Shown here: piece after piece, positions 1 through 7,417 of the stretch
How positions within the stretch are numbered: the first letter of the stretch is position 1
Layout of the letters: the number at the start of each line of letters is the position of its first letter
Origin: Verrucomicrobia bacterium UBA6775
Lineage (GTDB): Bacteria; Verrucomicrobiota; Verrucomicrobiia; Limisphaerales; UBA1096
Length of the DNA: 30,264 nt
Direction: 5' to 3'
Assembly (NCBI GenBank): GCA_002453165.1
Contig: DKGH01000138.1
Location: 1 to 30,264, forward strand
Program-made: the position numbers and the translations under genes
Notes under the pieces: generated by a model
Database searches by the model: none
Told to the model about the DNA's origin: nothing
Seen by the model: only the letters and a program-made list of their open reading frames with translations

Positions 1-1683
1 GTAGCCCCAGTAGTCGAAGCTGATGCCGTGCGGGTTCGGGCTGTTGTTGGCGTGACGCTGGAAACGGAAAGTCCGCGGATTGAAACGGTACATCGCCGAG
101 GCGGTGTCGCGCTGCGGCCCCTGCCATGGAGTCTCGACGTTGCTCACGTGGAACACGCCGCGCTGATAATAAATGTAGCCGTCCGGTCCGTACACGATGT
201 TGTTGGCCGCGTGGTGAGTGTCGGCAGAGTCGAGGCCGTGGAGCAGGCGCTCCTTCACGTCGGCCACGTCATCCCCGTCGGTGTCCTTGAAATAAATCAG
301 GTCCGGGCAGCTCGCCACGATCACGCCGCCGTTCCAAAACTCGAATCCGGTGGGATTGTGAACGCGGGCGAAGGTAATCATCTTGTCGGCCTTGCCGTCC
401 CGGTTTTCGTCCGGGAGAATCACAAGCGCATCCTGCATTTCCTTGTGCGAGGGGTTACGGATCGGCTCCCATTTCGGGTAGGTCGGCCAGACAGCAGCCC
501 AGACTCGGCCCTTGGTATCGACGCCCATCTGCACCGGGTTGATCATGCCATCGAACATTTCCTCTGAGGCGAAGACGTTGGCCTTCATGTTCGGCGCGAG
601 CTTGAGCTTGGCCACGGTTTCCTCGGCCGTTATGTACTTGACCGAGCCTTCCTTATTGGGGTTGCTGCTCCGCGAACCGCCGCCGACGTTGGATATCACT
701 TTGACCGCCGGGGGCACATTGCTGTCGTCCGGCTTGATGGATTTGCCGCGAGCCGCCGCGTGCACGACCTTGTCACGGTTGGCGGTCATGATATCGATCA
801 TCTTCAGCTCATGCTGCAGTACAGTGCGGTTGGTCTGCTTGTTGACGAATGCCAACCCGGAGCGGCCGCCCCAGACATCGTTGCCGTCCGTGGCACGGTA
901 GCGGTTGTACCAGTGCCAGTTTTTGTTGAGCACGGCATCCCGAATGCGGCCGAGCTTGCGCTTGCCAACCTTGGGCGCCTTGCCAAAGAGGTTCCTATAG
1001 ATGCCCTGCGCCAGCAGTTGGTTGCCTTCGCTGGTGAGGTGAATGCCGTTGATGGTCAGTGGCTTTTCGCTGCCCTCGTACAGCTCCTGCGAGAGGGTGA
1101 ACAAATCGATAAACTCAACTCCCTTCTCGTTGGCTACCTGGCGCGTGGCCTCGGTGTATTTGGCCAGGCGCTCGTTGTTGGCTGAGCCGTCCGGCAGGTT
1201 CGCTTGGCCAAGGTTTTCGTGCGCGATCGGCGAGAGCAACACGAGGCGCGGCGCGCTCTTTCCGTTGTACTTCTTGCCGTTGGTTTCATCCAACCATTTG
1301 GCCAAGTCGGCCCTGTAGGCGTCCGGGCTATTGTCGAATGACTCGTTGTAGCCCCAGAACGCGAGGATCACGTCCGCCTTGGAAATCTCGAGGTACGCGT
1401 CGGCGCTAGGGAAGTTTTGGTTGCGCGGTCGGTTGTTGACCTTGTCGCCGGCGAAGCCGTGATTACGGAACACTAGTTCCTTTTTAGCCATCGAACCCTG
1501 CACGTAGCTCTCGAGCCAGCCGTGGTGTTGCATCCTCTCCGCGAGCGAATTACCGATGAGCACGACATGCTCGCCCTTTTTCAAGTCCAGCGCCTGGCCG
1601 GAGATCACCGCGCCGAGGCCAACAGCGGTCGTTACCGCCAGACCAAGGAGCCTTGTTTTGATGGTTTGATTACTTTGATTCAT
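1..1683 (-). CDS. Secreted SGNH/GDSL hydrolase fused to PVC-type propeller dehydrogenase, C-terminus cut by window edge
   Basis: The frame is open from an ATG at 1683 to the window edge (561 codons) and has no stop inside the window. A signal peptide occupies about residues 1-31 (cleavage near SGQA). Residues 38-225 form an SGNH hydrolase: block I GNSLAERM with Ser46, block II glycine in GFAGD (79), GYNE with Asn113, and NGIHLT with His215. From about residue 365 the sequence becomes a beta-propeller of the membrane-bound dehydrogenase type common in Planctomycetes and Verrucomicrobia, with Asp/Gly-rich calcium-like loops (DENRDGKAD, DTDGDDVAD) and HHAANNIVYGPDGY. Family knowledge suggests a periplasmic esterase or deacetylase joined to a sugar or alcohol dehydrogenase, often ending in a cytochrome c domain that would lie outside this window. 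Substrate is unknown. Two copies of the TTGGCCAA repeat lie inside (near 1203 and 1295), read as LGQA and LAK. Confidence 0.85.
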   Translation of the reverse strand, partial: MNQSNQTIKTRLLGLAVTTAVGLGAVISGQALDLKKGEHVVLIGNSLAERMQHHGWLESYVQGSMAKKELVFRNHGFAGDKVNNRPRNQNFPSADAYLEISKADVILAFWGYNESFDNSPDAYRADLAKWLDETNGKKYNGKSAPRLVLLSPIAHENLGQANLPDGSANNERLAKYTEATRQVANEKGVEFIDLFTLSQELYEGSEKPLTINGIHLTSEGNQLLAQGIYRNLFGKAPKVGKRKLGRIRDAVLNKNWHWYNRYRATDGNDVWGGRSGLAFVNKQTNRTVLQHELKMIDIMTANRDKVVHAAARGKSIKPDDSNVPPAVKVISNVGGGSRSSNPNKEGSVKYITAEETVAKLKLAPNMKANVFASEEMFDGMINPVQMGVDTKGRVWAAVWPTYPKWEPIRNPSHKEMQDALVILPDENRDGKADKMITFARVHNPTGFEFWNGGVIVASCPDLIYFKDTDGDDVADVKERLLHGLDSADTHHAANNIVYGPDGYIYYQRGVFHVSNVETPWQGPQRDTASAMYRFNPRTFRFQRHANNSPNPHGISFDYWGY

Positions 1684-1852
1684 CACAAAAAATGGTTGGA
1701 TTAACACACCCCGCACCCAGGCATATCGCCTGCATTACAGACGTTTCAGCCCTTGAATGGTATTCAAACGGGGCGGGAGTGTTAGCAGCCAAGCGGCCCG
1801 AAGTAAACTGAGAAAACAGAGAAAACCGGCCTTTTCCGGGTCTCTCACCGGC

Positions 1853-2818
1853 CTAGCTAAACACGCTTCGAAATAGCTCGATGCTCTTGGCGACTCCCTC
1901 ATCCGCAGGCGCCTTGCCCTCGAACTCCAGCGACACGTAGCCGGAGTAGTTCACCTTGCGCAAAATGTCCGCCACATGCTGATAATCGATATCCAGCGTG
2001 TACCACTCGCCGCCGCCATAATAGGTTTTGGCCTGCACAAAATCGGCCTTGGGAGCCACCATCTCGAGTTTGGTATACGGATCCTCAAGGAAATTACCGG
2101 TATCCATCAGCAGCCCCAGCCAAGGGGAATCGATGGCATTGACGATCCGCAGCAGCCCCTCCGGTGTGCGCGTGAGGCCCCAGTGATTCTCCAGCGCCAA
2201 CATCACGCCGCACTCAGCCGCCTTGGGTAGACATTTCTCGATTGAGTCAATGCACCAATTAAACCCATCGTCCAGCGTGTGGCCCGGCAGGATCGGCTCC
2301 TTGCCGCGCAGCTCCATCAACTTGTTGAACGACTTGACCGTGCCCCAGCGGCCGGAGTTGAGCCGGATGCTCGGTATGCCCATTTTGTACGCCAGCTCGA
2401 TGCACTTCTCCGTGTGCTTGATATTGCGCTGCCGCACTTCCGGATCTGGGTCGACAAAGTCCTGATGGATCGACAGGCAGATCAGGTCGACACCGTTCTT
2501 GAACGCATGCCGCTTGAGTTTCTGCAGATAACCGTTGTCCTCGGCGTCCATCTGCCGGTGCAGGATGTCCACCCCCTCGACCCCCAGCCGGGCGGTCTTG
2601 TCGATCACCGTCTCGATGGAGACTTTCGGATCGCGAAAATGCCAGTAAGAGTAGGACGAGATGCCAAGCTTGATGCGCTTGGCCGAGGCGGCGCCTGCTC
2701 CGGCGGTTGACGATGTGGTGGCGCAGCCGGCCCCGGTGGTCGCCAGCGCCCCAAAGGCTGCCGCACTGCTGATAAAGCCGCGCCGTGAAATCGATCGGGT
2801 TGTTTTGCTCATGCGCAC
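1853..2818 (-). CDS. Tat-exported sugar phosphate isomerase/epimerase-like TIM-barrel protein
   Basis: This 321-residue protein starts at a GTG (2818); an ATG two codons later (2812) is an equally good start. The N-terminus carries a twin-arginine signal (SRRGFISSAAAFGAL) followed by TTGAGC, which resembles a lipobox, so export by Tat and perhaps lipidation are likely. The mature part matches the xylose-isomerase-like / AP-endonuclease 2 superfamily: LGISSYSYW at the start of the barrel, GVDILHRQMD, ALENHWG with the metal-binding Glu, LLMDTGNF with Asp, and YVSLEFEGK with the terminal Glu. Such proteins isomerise or epimerise sugars or oxidised sugar derivatives and are abundant in PVC genomes next to oxidoreductases and sulfatases. 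It is divergent from tig across about 140 bases. The substrate cannot be assigned. Confidence 0.85.
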   Translation of the reverse strand: MRMSKTTRSISRRGFISSAAAFGALATTGAGCATTSSTAGAGAASAKRIKLGISSYSYWHFRDPKVSIETVIDKTARLGVEGVDILHRQMDAEDNGYLQKLKRHAFKNGVDLICLSIHQDFVDPDPEVRQRNIKHTEKCIELAYKMGIPSIRLNSGRWGTVKSFNKLMELRGKEPILPGHTLDDGFNWCIDSIEKCLPKAAECGVMLALENHWGLTRTPEGLLRIVNAIDSPWLGLLMDTGNFLEDPYTKLEMVAPKADFVQAKTYYGGGEWYTLDIDYQHVADILRKVNYSGYVSLEFEGKAPADEGVAKSIELFRSVFS

Positions 2819-2850
2819 GCAGTATCATCACAGCCCGACCCAAAGTCCAG

Positions 2851-2864
2851 CGCTTGGCCAAGCG
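2851..2864. repeat. Perfect 14-base palindrome copy (intergenic)
   Basis: Exact CGCTTGGCCAAGCG in the divergent spacer between the isomerase-like gene and tig. It is one of seven exact copies in the window. Confidence 0.9.
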
Positions 2865-2961
2865 GCAGGCTTGACGAGGCCAAGGGGCAAACCTACTCTC
2901 ACGCCGCTCCGGACGCGCCGGCTCGCGGCGTGCCTCCCCCACAATATACTGAAAGAATCTC

Positions 2962-4332
2962 GTGGAAGTCACCGTAACCGACCTTTCCCCCTGCCGGAAA
3001 CAGCTCCGCATCGAAGTCGATGCCGAGACTGTGGATGCCAAGTTTGACGCCGTCGCCAAGGATTTTCGGCGGCAAGCACACCTGCCCGGGTTCCGCCCAG
3101 GGAAAGCCCCTCTGCCCAACGTCATGCGCGCCTACGGCGACAAGATCGCCGACGAGGCGAAGCGCGCCCTCATGGCCGACAGTTACTCTGAAGCGCTCAA
3201 GCAGCAGGAACTCAAGCCGGTCATCATGCCGGAGATCGAGGAACTGCAGTTCGGCCACGGCAAACCGTTCCAGTACATGGCCACGCTCGAGGTCTCCCCG
3301 GCGTTTGAGCTGCCGGAGTACACCGGGCTCGAGGTGGAGAAGGAACGCCGCAGCGTCACCGAGGAGGACGTCACCAAGGCTCTCGCCACACTGCAGGAAC
3401 AGCGCGTCGAATACCGCGACGTCGACCACCCCATGGGCGAGGAGGACTTTGTCGTCGTCAATTACAAGGGCACAGTCGATGGCAACCCCATCACCGACAT
3501 TGTCAAGGTGGCCCGTGGTATCACCGAGCAGTCCAACGCCTGGCTGCACCTCAAGCGCAATCCGCTCGTGCCCGGCCTGGTCGAGGCACTCATCGGCGGA
3601 GCCAAGGGCGACAAGAAAACCGTCGACGTCACCTTCCCGGAGGAATTCATCTACGAGGAACTCGTCGGCAAGGAAGCCAAGTACGAGATCGAGATTGTCG
3701 ACATCAAGGAGCAATCCCTGCCGGAGTTGGACGATTCCTTCGCCAAGTCTTTCGGCGCGGAGGGCATCGACAAGCTCCGTGAAGGCGTCGAGACCGACCT
3801 GAAAAACGAACTCGAGTACTCGCAGAAACAGTCCGTCCGCAACCAGTGCGTGCAGCGCCTGCTCGACGCCGTCACCTGCGACCTACCGGAGACCATCGTC
3901 AATCAGGCCACCCGTGCCGCCGTGCACAACATCGTGCAGTCCAACCACAACCGTGGTGTCTCCAAGGAGGTCATCGAGGAAAACAAGGACGACATCTATA
4001 CCAACGCCAAGGCCAACGCCGAGCTTCGCGTGAAGGCCAACTACATCCTCGCGCAGATCGCCGAGAAGGAAGGCATCAAGGTGACTGAGCAGGAACTCAG
4101 CCGCCAAGTCGCTGCAATGGCCATGCAGCAAAAAATCAAGCCGCAAAAAATGGCTGATCAGCTCAAGGAAAACGGCGCAATCTACGAGGTGCAGGAAGAA
4201 ATCCTCAACGCCAAGGTCATCGATCTGCTCGAGGAAAAAGCCAAGGTCACCGAGATCGATCCCAAGCCGGAGGCGGAGCACACTCACTCGCACGAGCACG
4301 GCGAAGACTGCGACCACGACCACTCGCACTAA
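2962..4332 (+). CDS. tig: Trigger factor (ribosome-associated chaperone, peptidyl-prolyl isomerase) with His-rich tail
   Basis: The protein has 456 residues and starts at a GTG at 2962. The N-terminal ribosome-binding domain shows the trigger-factor signature GFRPGKAP (residues 43-50). The FKBP-like isomerase domain follows at about residues 155-250 (VVVNYKGTVDG, VPGLVEALIGGAKGD, FPEEF), then the helical C-terminal chaperone arms. Trigger factor binds the ribosome exit tunnel (protein L23) and shields nascent chains. It is a little longer than the E. coli protein because of an added tail, EHTHSHEHGEDCDHDHSH, with seven histidines and one cysteine, which looks metal-binding. No clpP/clpX follows, unlike many bacteria. 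A strong terminator lies directly downstream, so it is probably transcribed alone. Confidence 0.96.
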   Translation: MEVTVTDLSPCRKQLRIEVDAETVDAKFDAVAKDFRRQAHLPGFRPGKAPLPNVMRAYGDKIADEAKRALMADSYSEALKQQELKPVIMPEIEELQFGHGKPFQYMATLEVSPAFELPEYTGLEVEKERRSVTEEDVTKALATLQEQRVEYRDVDHPMGEEDFVVVNYKGTVDGNPITDIVKVARGITEQSNAWLHLKRNPLVPGLVEALIGGAKGDKKTVDVTFPEEFIYEELVGKEAKYEIEIVDIKEQSLPELDDSFAKSFGAEGIDKLREGVETDLKNELEYSQKQSVRNQCVQRLLDAVTCDLPETIVNQATRAAVHNIVQSNHNRGVSKEVIEENKDDIYTNAKANAELRVKANYILAQIAEKEGIKVTEQELSRQVAAMAMQQKIKPQKMADQLKENGAIYEVQEEILNAKVIDLLEEKAKVTEIDPKPEAEHTHSHEHGEDCDHDHSH

Positions 4333-4360
4333 CCGGCCAAGCGCTGGTATCTTTTTACCA

Positions 4361-4386
4361 AAGCCCGCCAAGCGCGGGCTTTTTTA
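4361..4386 (+). terminator. Rho-independent terminator of tig
   Basis: An 8-bp stem, AAGCCCGC (4361-4368) pairing with GCGGGCTT (4374-4381), has a 5-base loop and runs into a T-tract (4380-4385). It begins 29 bases after the tig stop. Confidence 0.9.
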
Positions 4387-4391
4387 TTTGC

Positions 4392-4405
4392 CGCTTGGCC
4401 AAGCG
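4392..4405. repeat. Perfect 14-base palindrome copy (intergenic)
   Basis: Exact CGCTTGGCCAAGCG a few bases after the tig terminator and before the next gene. A half-copy (GGCCAAGCGC) also lies just before the terminator, near 4335. Confidence 0.9.
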
Positions 4406-4434
4406 GGGGAACTTGGCCAGACTTCCGCGCTCGC

Positions 4435-7371
4435 ATGTTTACCCGACGCATTGTTTTGGCACTGCTCGTGGCCGTATTGCTGCCCTTGGCCAAGGGCGCA
4501 GCAGCCAAGCGCCTGGCTTGGGATGGCTCTCGGATGGCGTCCTCGCCGATCCCGGTGCCGCCGCTGGTCACGGTTCCCGCCTTTCCCAACCTCAAGTTTC
4601 GGCAGCCTGTGGAGATCCGGTTCAACCGTACACTCAACCGGTTTTTTGTACTGCAACTCAATGGCCAACTCTTCTCCTTTCCACCGGATGAAACGGTGGC
4701 ACAGGCCGACCTCGTGCTGGACATCAAGGTTGAGCTTCCGAGGCTGTCCCAGGCGCTTGGCTTCACGTTTCATCCCAAGTTCGTCGAGAACCGCGAGCTG
4801 TTTGTCTGCTACGCTCTGAGGTCTAAGCAGGAGGACGGCTCGCACCTTGTACGTTATCGACTGCCCGAGGCGGCCGCCCCAGCTGTGGTCGATCTCGCCT
4901 CGCGTGAGGTGCTGCTCAAATGGCTCGCTGGCGGACACAACGGCTGCTCGCTCAACTTCGGTCCGGACGGGATGCTCTACATTTCCACCGGCGACGCCGA
5001 GGCGCCTTACCCACCGGACGGCCTGAAAACCGGTCAGGACATCAGCGATCTGCTGGCATCGATCCTGCGCATCGACGTCGACCGCCGTGACCCCGGCCTT
5101 GCCTATCGTGTGCCACCGGACAACCCGTTTACCACCACGCTCGGTGCCCGGCCGGAAGTCTGGGCGTACGGCTTCCGCAATCCATGGCGGATGAGTTTTG
5201 ACTCCGAGACCGGTGACCTGTGGGTGGGTGATGTCGGCTGGGACCTGTGGGAGATGATCTTCCGCATCGAGCGCGGCGGCAACTACGGCTGGAGCATCAT
5301 GGAGGGCAGCCAGCCGATCCACCCGGACGACACGCCCGGCCCGACGCCCATCATTGCTCCAGTAGTCCAGCACTCGCACACCGAGGCGCGCTCCATCACC
5401 GGCGGCTATGTTTACCGCGGCAGACGACTCCCGGCCCAGCGTGGCATGTACATTTATGGCGACTACGCCACAGGGCGCATATGGGGGCTGCGCCACGATG
5501 GCAAACAGGTGACCGAACAGATCGAGCTAGCCAACACCTCGCATCAGGTCATCTGCTTTGGCGTGGATTCCGAAGGCGAGTTGCTGGTGGTCGACTACCG
5601 CGGCACGCTGCATCGGCTCAGGCAAAATCCGGCGAGCAGGCCGGCTGAGCCGTTCCCTAAATTGCTCAGCCAGACCGGCCTTTTTTCCGACCTGACCACG
5701 CTTAAGCCGTCCGCCGGTGCCTACGCCTACACCATCCGCTCCGAGATGTGGCAGGACGGCGCGGCCGCGCAACGTATGATCGCCATCCCCGGCACGGGCG
5801 GCATCGACCTTCACCCCAATACCGATCAGCGGCTCGGCTTTCGCGAGGGCGAATGGCGCTTCCCCGACCGCACCGTCCTCGCCAAGACGCTCTCGATGCC
5901 GGTTTTTCCTTCGGCGGACTCCACTGAAACGAAATCACGAAAACTAGAGACGCAGGTACTGCAGCTCGTCGATGGCTTTTGGCAGGCGTACAGTTTTGTC
6001 TGGAACGAAGCCGGCACCGACGCCGAGTTGTCTGATGGCAAGGGCAGCGACACGCGGCTGCTTGTGGCTGATGAAAACGTCCCCGGCGGACGCCGTGAAC
6101 TGGCCTGGCACTTTGCCAGCCGCGCCGAGTGTCTGCTTTGCCACAACCAGCTTTACGGCACCGTCAACGGCTTCGCCGCGGAACAACTCGGCGGCAGCGA
6201 GAGCGAAGGCCAACTGCACGAACTCATCCAGCTTGGCCTTGTTCGTGAGCGGTCACAACCAGTCCGCAAGACTCTGGCCAACCCGCAGGATTCCAGTGCG
6301 CCGCTAGCCGATCGCGCCCGTTCTTATCTCCACGCGAACTGCTCACACTGCCATCATCAGGGCGGGGGCGGCGCCACGGTGTTCGACCTGTACCACCACC
6401 TGCCACTCAAGCGAACCAAGCTCATCGACCTTGAGCCGGCGCAGGGCCACTTCGGTCTCGACGACGCGCGCGTAATCGCCCCGGGCGACCCATACCGCTC
6501 GGTGTTGCTGTACCGCATGGCCAAGCAGGGTAACGGCCGTATGCCCCACCTCGGCTCGCGGAAGCTCGACCCGCTTGGCTTGAAGCTCATGCACGACTGG
6601 ATCGCCGCCATGCCGCTCGAAGAAACCGGCCGTGCCCCTGCGCGGCTTGGCCAAGTGGAAACCCAGCGCAAACTCATCCATTCCCTTGGCTTGGCCAAGC
6701 GCAAGGATCAGCCAGACACCTTGGCCAAACTACTCGACCAATCAAGCGGTGCGCTCATGCTGCAACAGGCGGTGCTCGGCAACTCCCCGCTTGGCCAAGC
6801 GATCGAAGACGATCGGCTCGAGATTGCCGCGGCGGCGGCGCAGCACAAAAAATTTCGTGTGCGTGAATTGTTTGAGCCATTCCTGCCGGACAGCCAGCGC
6901 GCCAAGACGCTTGGCCCGACTTCAGACACAGCCAAGCTGTTGGCGCTCAAAGGCAGCCCGGTAAAAGGCGGCATCCTGTTTAGGCAGGCAGGCCGCACGC
7001 TCTGCGTCAACTGTCACCGTGTGCAGGGCGAAGGCAAAAACATCGGCCCGGACCTCAGCCAAATTGGCGCGCGGCTGAACCGCGAACAACTCCTCGAGAG
7101 CCTACTCGCTCCGTCCGCGACCATCCCCGACGGCTTCACCCTTTACACGATCGAGATGAAATCCGGCGAGGCGCACTCCGGCTTCCTGCTCGAGCGTGGC
7201 AAGGACACCACGCGGTTCCGGTTGATCACCGGAGAGAAAAAAACCCTGCCCACGCAAGGCGTGAAACGATTCACCGAAGTGCCCACCTCCATCATGCCAG
7301 CCGGCCTGCTGCAAAACCTTACCCGACAGGAAGCCGCCGATCTACTCGCCTATCTGGCCTCACTTCGCTAA
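4435..7371 (+). CDS. Secreted glucose/sorbosone-dehydrogenase-like propeller with three CxxCH haem sites
   Basis: This 978-residue protein has a signal peptide (about residues 1-24, TRRIVLALLVAVLLPLAKGA). Residues 35-400 form a glucose/sorbosone dehydrogenase propeller, shown by GGHNGCSLNFGPDGMLY, STGDAE, AYGFRNPWRMSFD and GGNYGWSIMEGSQ; this fold usually binds PQQ and calcium. The middle region (about 420-750) resembles a two-haem family, with CLLCH at Cys566 and CSHCH at Cys636. The C-terminus is the PVC-type haem domain (CVNCH at Cys857, then GPDLSQIG, LLESLLAPSATI and a domain ending LLAYLASL). The likely role is periplasmic oxidation of a sugar or alcohol with electrons passed through the built-in haems. 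It sits upstream of the DUF1549/DUF1501 genes on the same strand. Repeat copies inside are read as LAKG, LGQV, LAKRK, LAKL and LGQA. Confidence 0.9.
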   Translation: MFTRRIVLALLVAVLLPLAKGAAAKRLAWDGSRMASSPIPVPPLVTVPAFPNLKFRQPVEIRFNRTLNRFFVLQLNGQLFSFPPDETVAQADLVLDIKVELPRLSQALGFTFHPKFVENRELFVCYALRSKQEDGSHLVRYRLPEAAAPAVVDLASREVLLKWLAGGHNGCSLNFGPDGMLYISTGDAEAPYPPDGLKTGQDISDLLASILRIDVDRRDPGLAYRVPPDNPFTTTLGARPEVWAYGFRNPWRMSFDSETGDLWVGDVGWDLWEMIFRIERGGNYGWSIMEGSQPIHPDDTPGPTPIIAPVVQHSHTEARSITGGYVYRGRRLPAQRGMYIYGDYATGRIWGLRHDGKQVTEQIELANTSHQVICFGVDSEGELLVVDYRGTLHRLRQNPASRPAEPFPKLLSQTGLFSDLTTLKPSAGAYAYTIRSEMWQDGAAAQRMIAIPGTGGIDLHPNTDQRLGFREGEWRFPDRTVLAKTLSMPVFPSADSTETKSRKLETQVLQLVDGFWQAYSFVWNEAGTDAELSDGKGSDTRLLVADENVPGGRRELAWHFASRAECLLCHNQLYGTVNGFAAEQLGGSESEGQLHELIQLGLVRERSQPVRKTLANPQDSSAPLADRARSYLHANCSHCHHQGGGGATVFDLYHHLPLKRTKLIDLEPAQGHFGLDDARVIAPGDPYRSVLLYRMAKQGNGRMPHLGSRKLDPLGLKLMHDWIAAMPLEETGRAPARLGQVETQRKLIHSLGLAKRKDQPDTLAKLLDQSSGALMLQQAVLGNSPLGQAIEDDRLEIAAAAAQHKKFRVRELFEPFLPDSQRAKTLGPTSDTAKLLALKGSPVKGGILFRQAGRTLCVNCHRVQGEGKNIGPDLSQIGARLNREQLLESLLAPSATIPDGFTLYTIEMKSGEAHSGFLLERGKDTTRFRLITGEKKTLPTQGVKRFTEVPTSIMPAGLLQNLTRQEAADLLAYLASLR
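6788..6801. repeat. Perfect 14-base palindrome copy (in gene)
   Basis: Exact CGCTTGGCCAAGCG within the propeller/haem gene, read as PLGQAI. Two more TTGGCCAA cores lie within 100 bases upstream (6691 and 6721). Confidence 0.9.
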
Positions 7372-7417
7372 TGGTTCCTTTGGTTGACGTTCGACATCGG
7401 CTTACGGAGAATCGGGC

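Noticed and set aside
28..1318. Plus-strand open frames over the first 1.3 kb
   Set aside because: They oppose the truncated minus-strand SGNH/propeller gene, which has a signal peptide, a catalytic triad and family motifs; the plus frames have none.
1790..1852. Possible terminator after the isomerase-like gene
   Set aside because: GGCCGG elements can pair in several weak ways on the minus strand followed by a TTTTCT stretch, but no single stable stem with an adjacent T-run stands out.
2259..3125. 288-codon minus frame overlapping the isomerase-like gene and tig
   Set aside because: It is out of frame with the isomerase gene and runs antisense into tig, with no domain signal.
4384..5496. 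Long open frame of 370 codons opposite the propeller/haem gene
   Set aside because: It lies wholly antisense to a gene with clear domains, has low-complexity Arg/Val/Ala-rich sequence and no recognisable motif. It is a shadow produced by high G+C.
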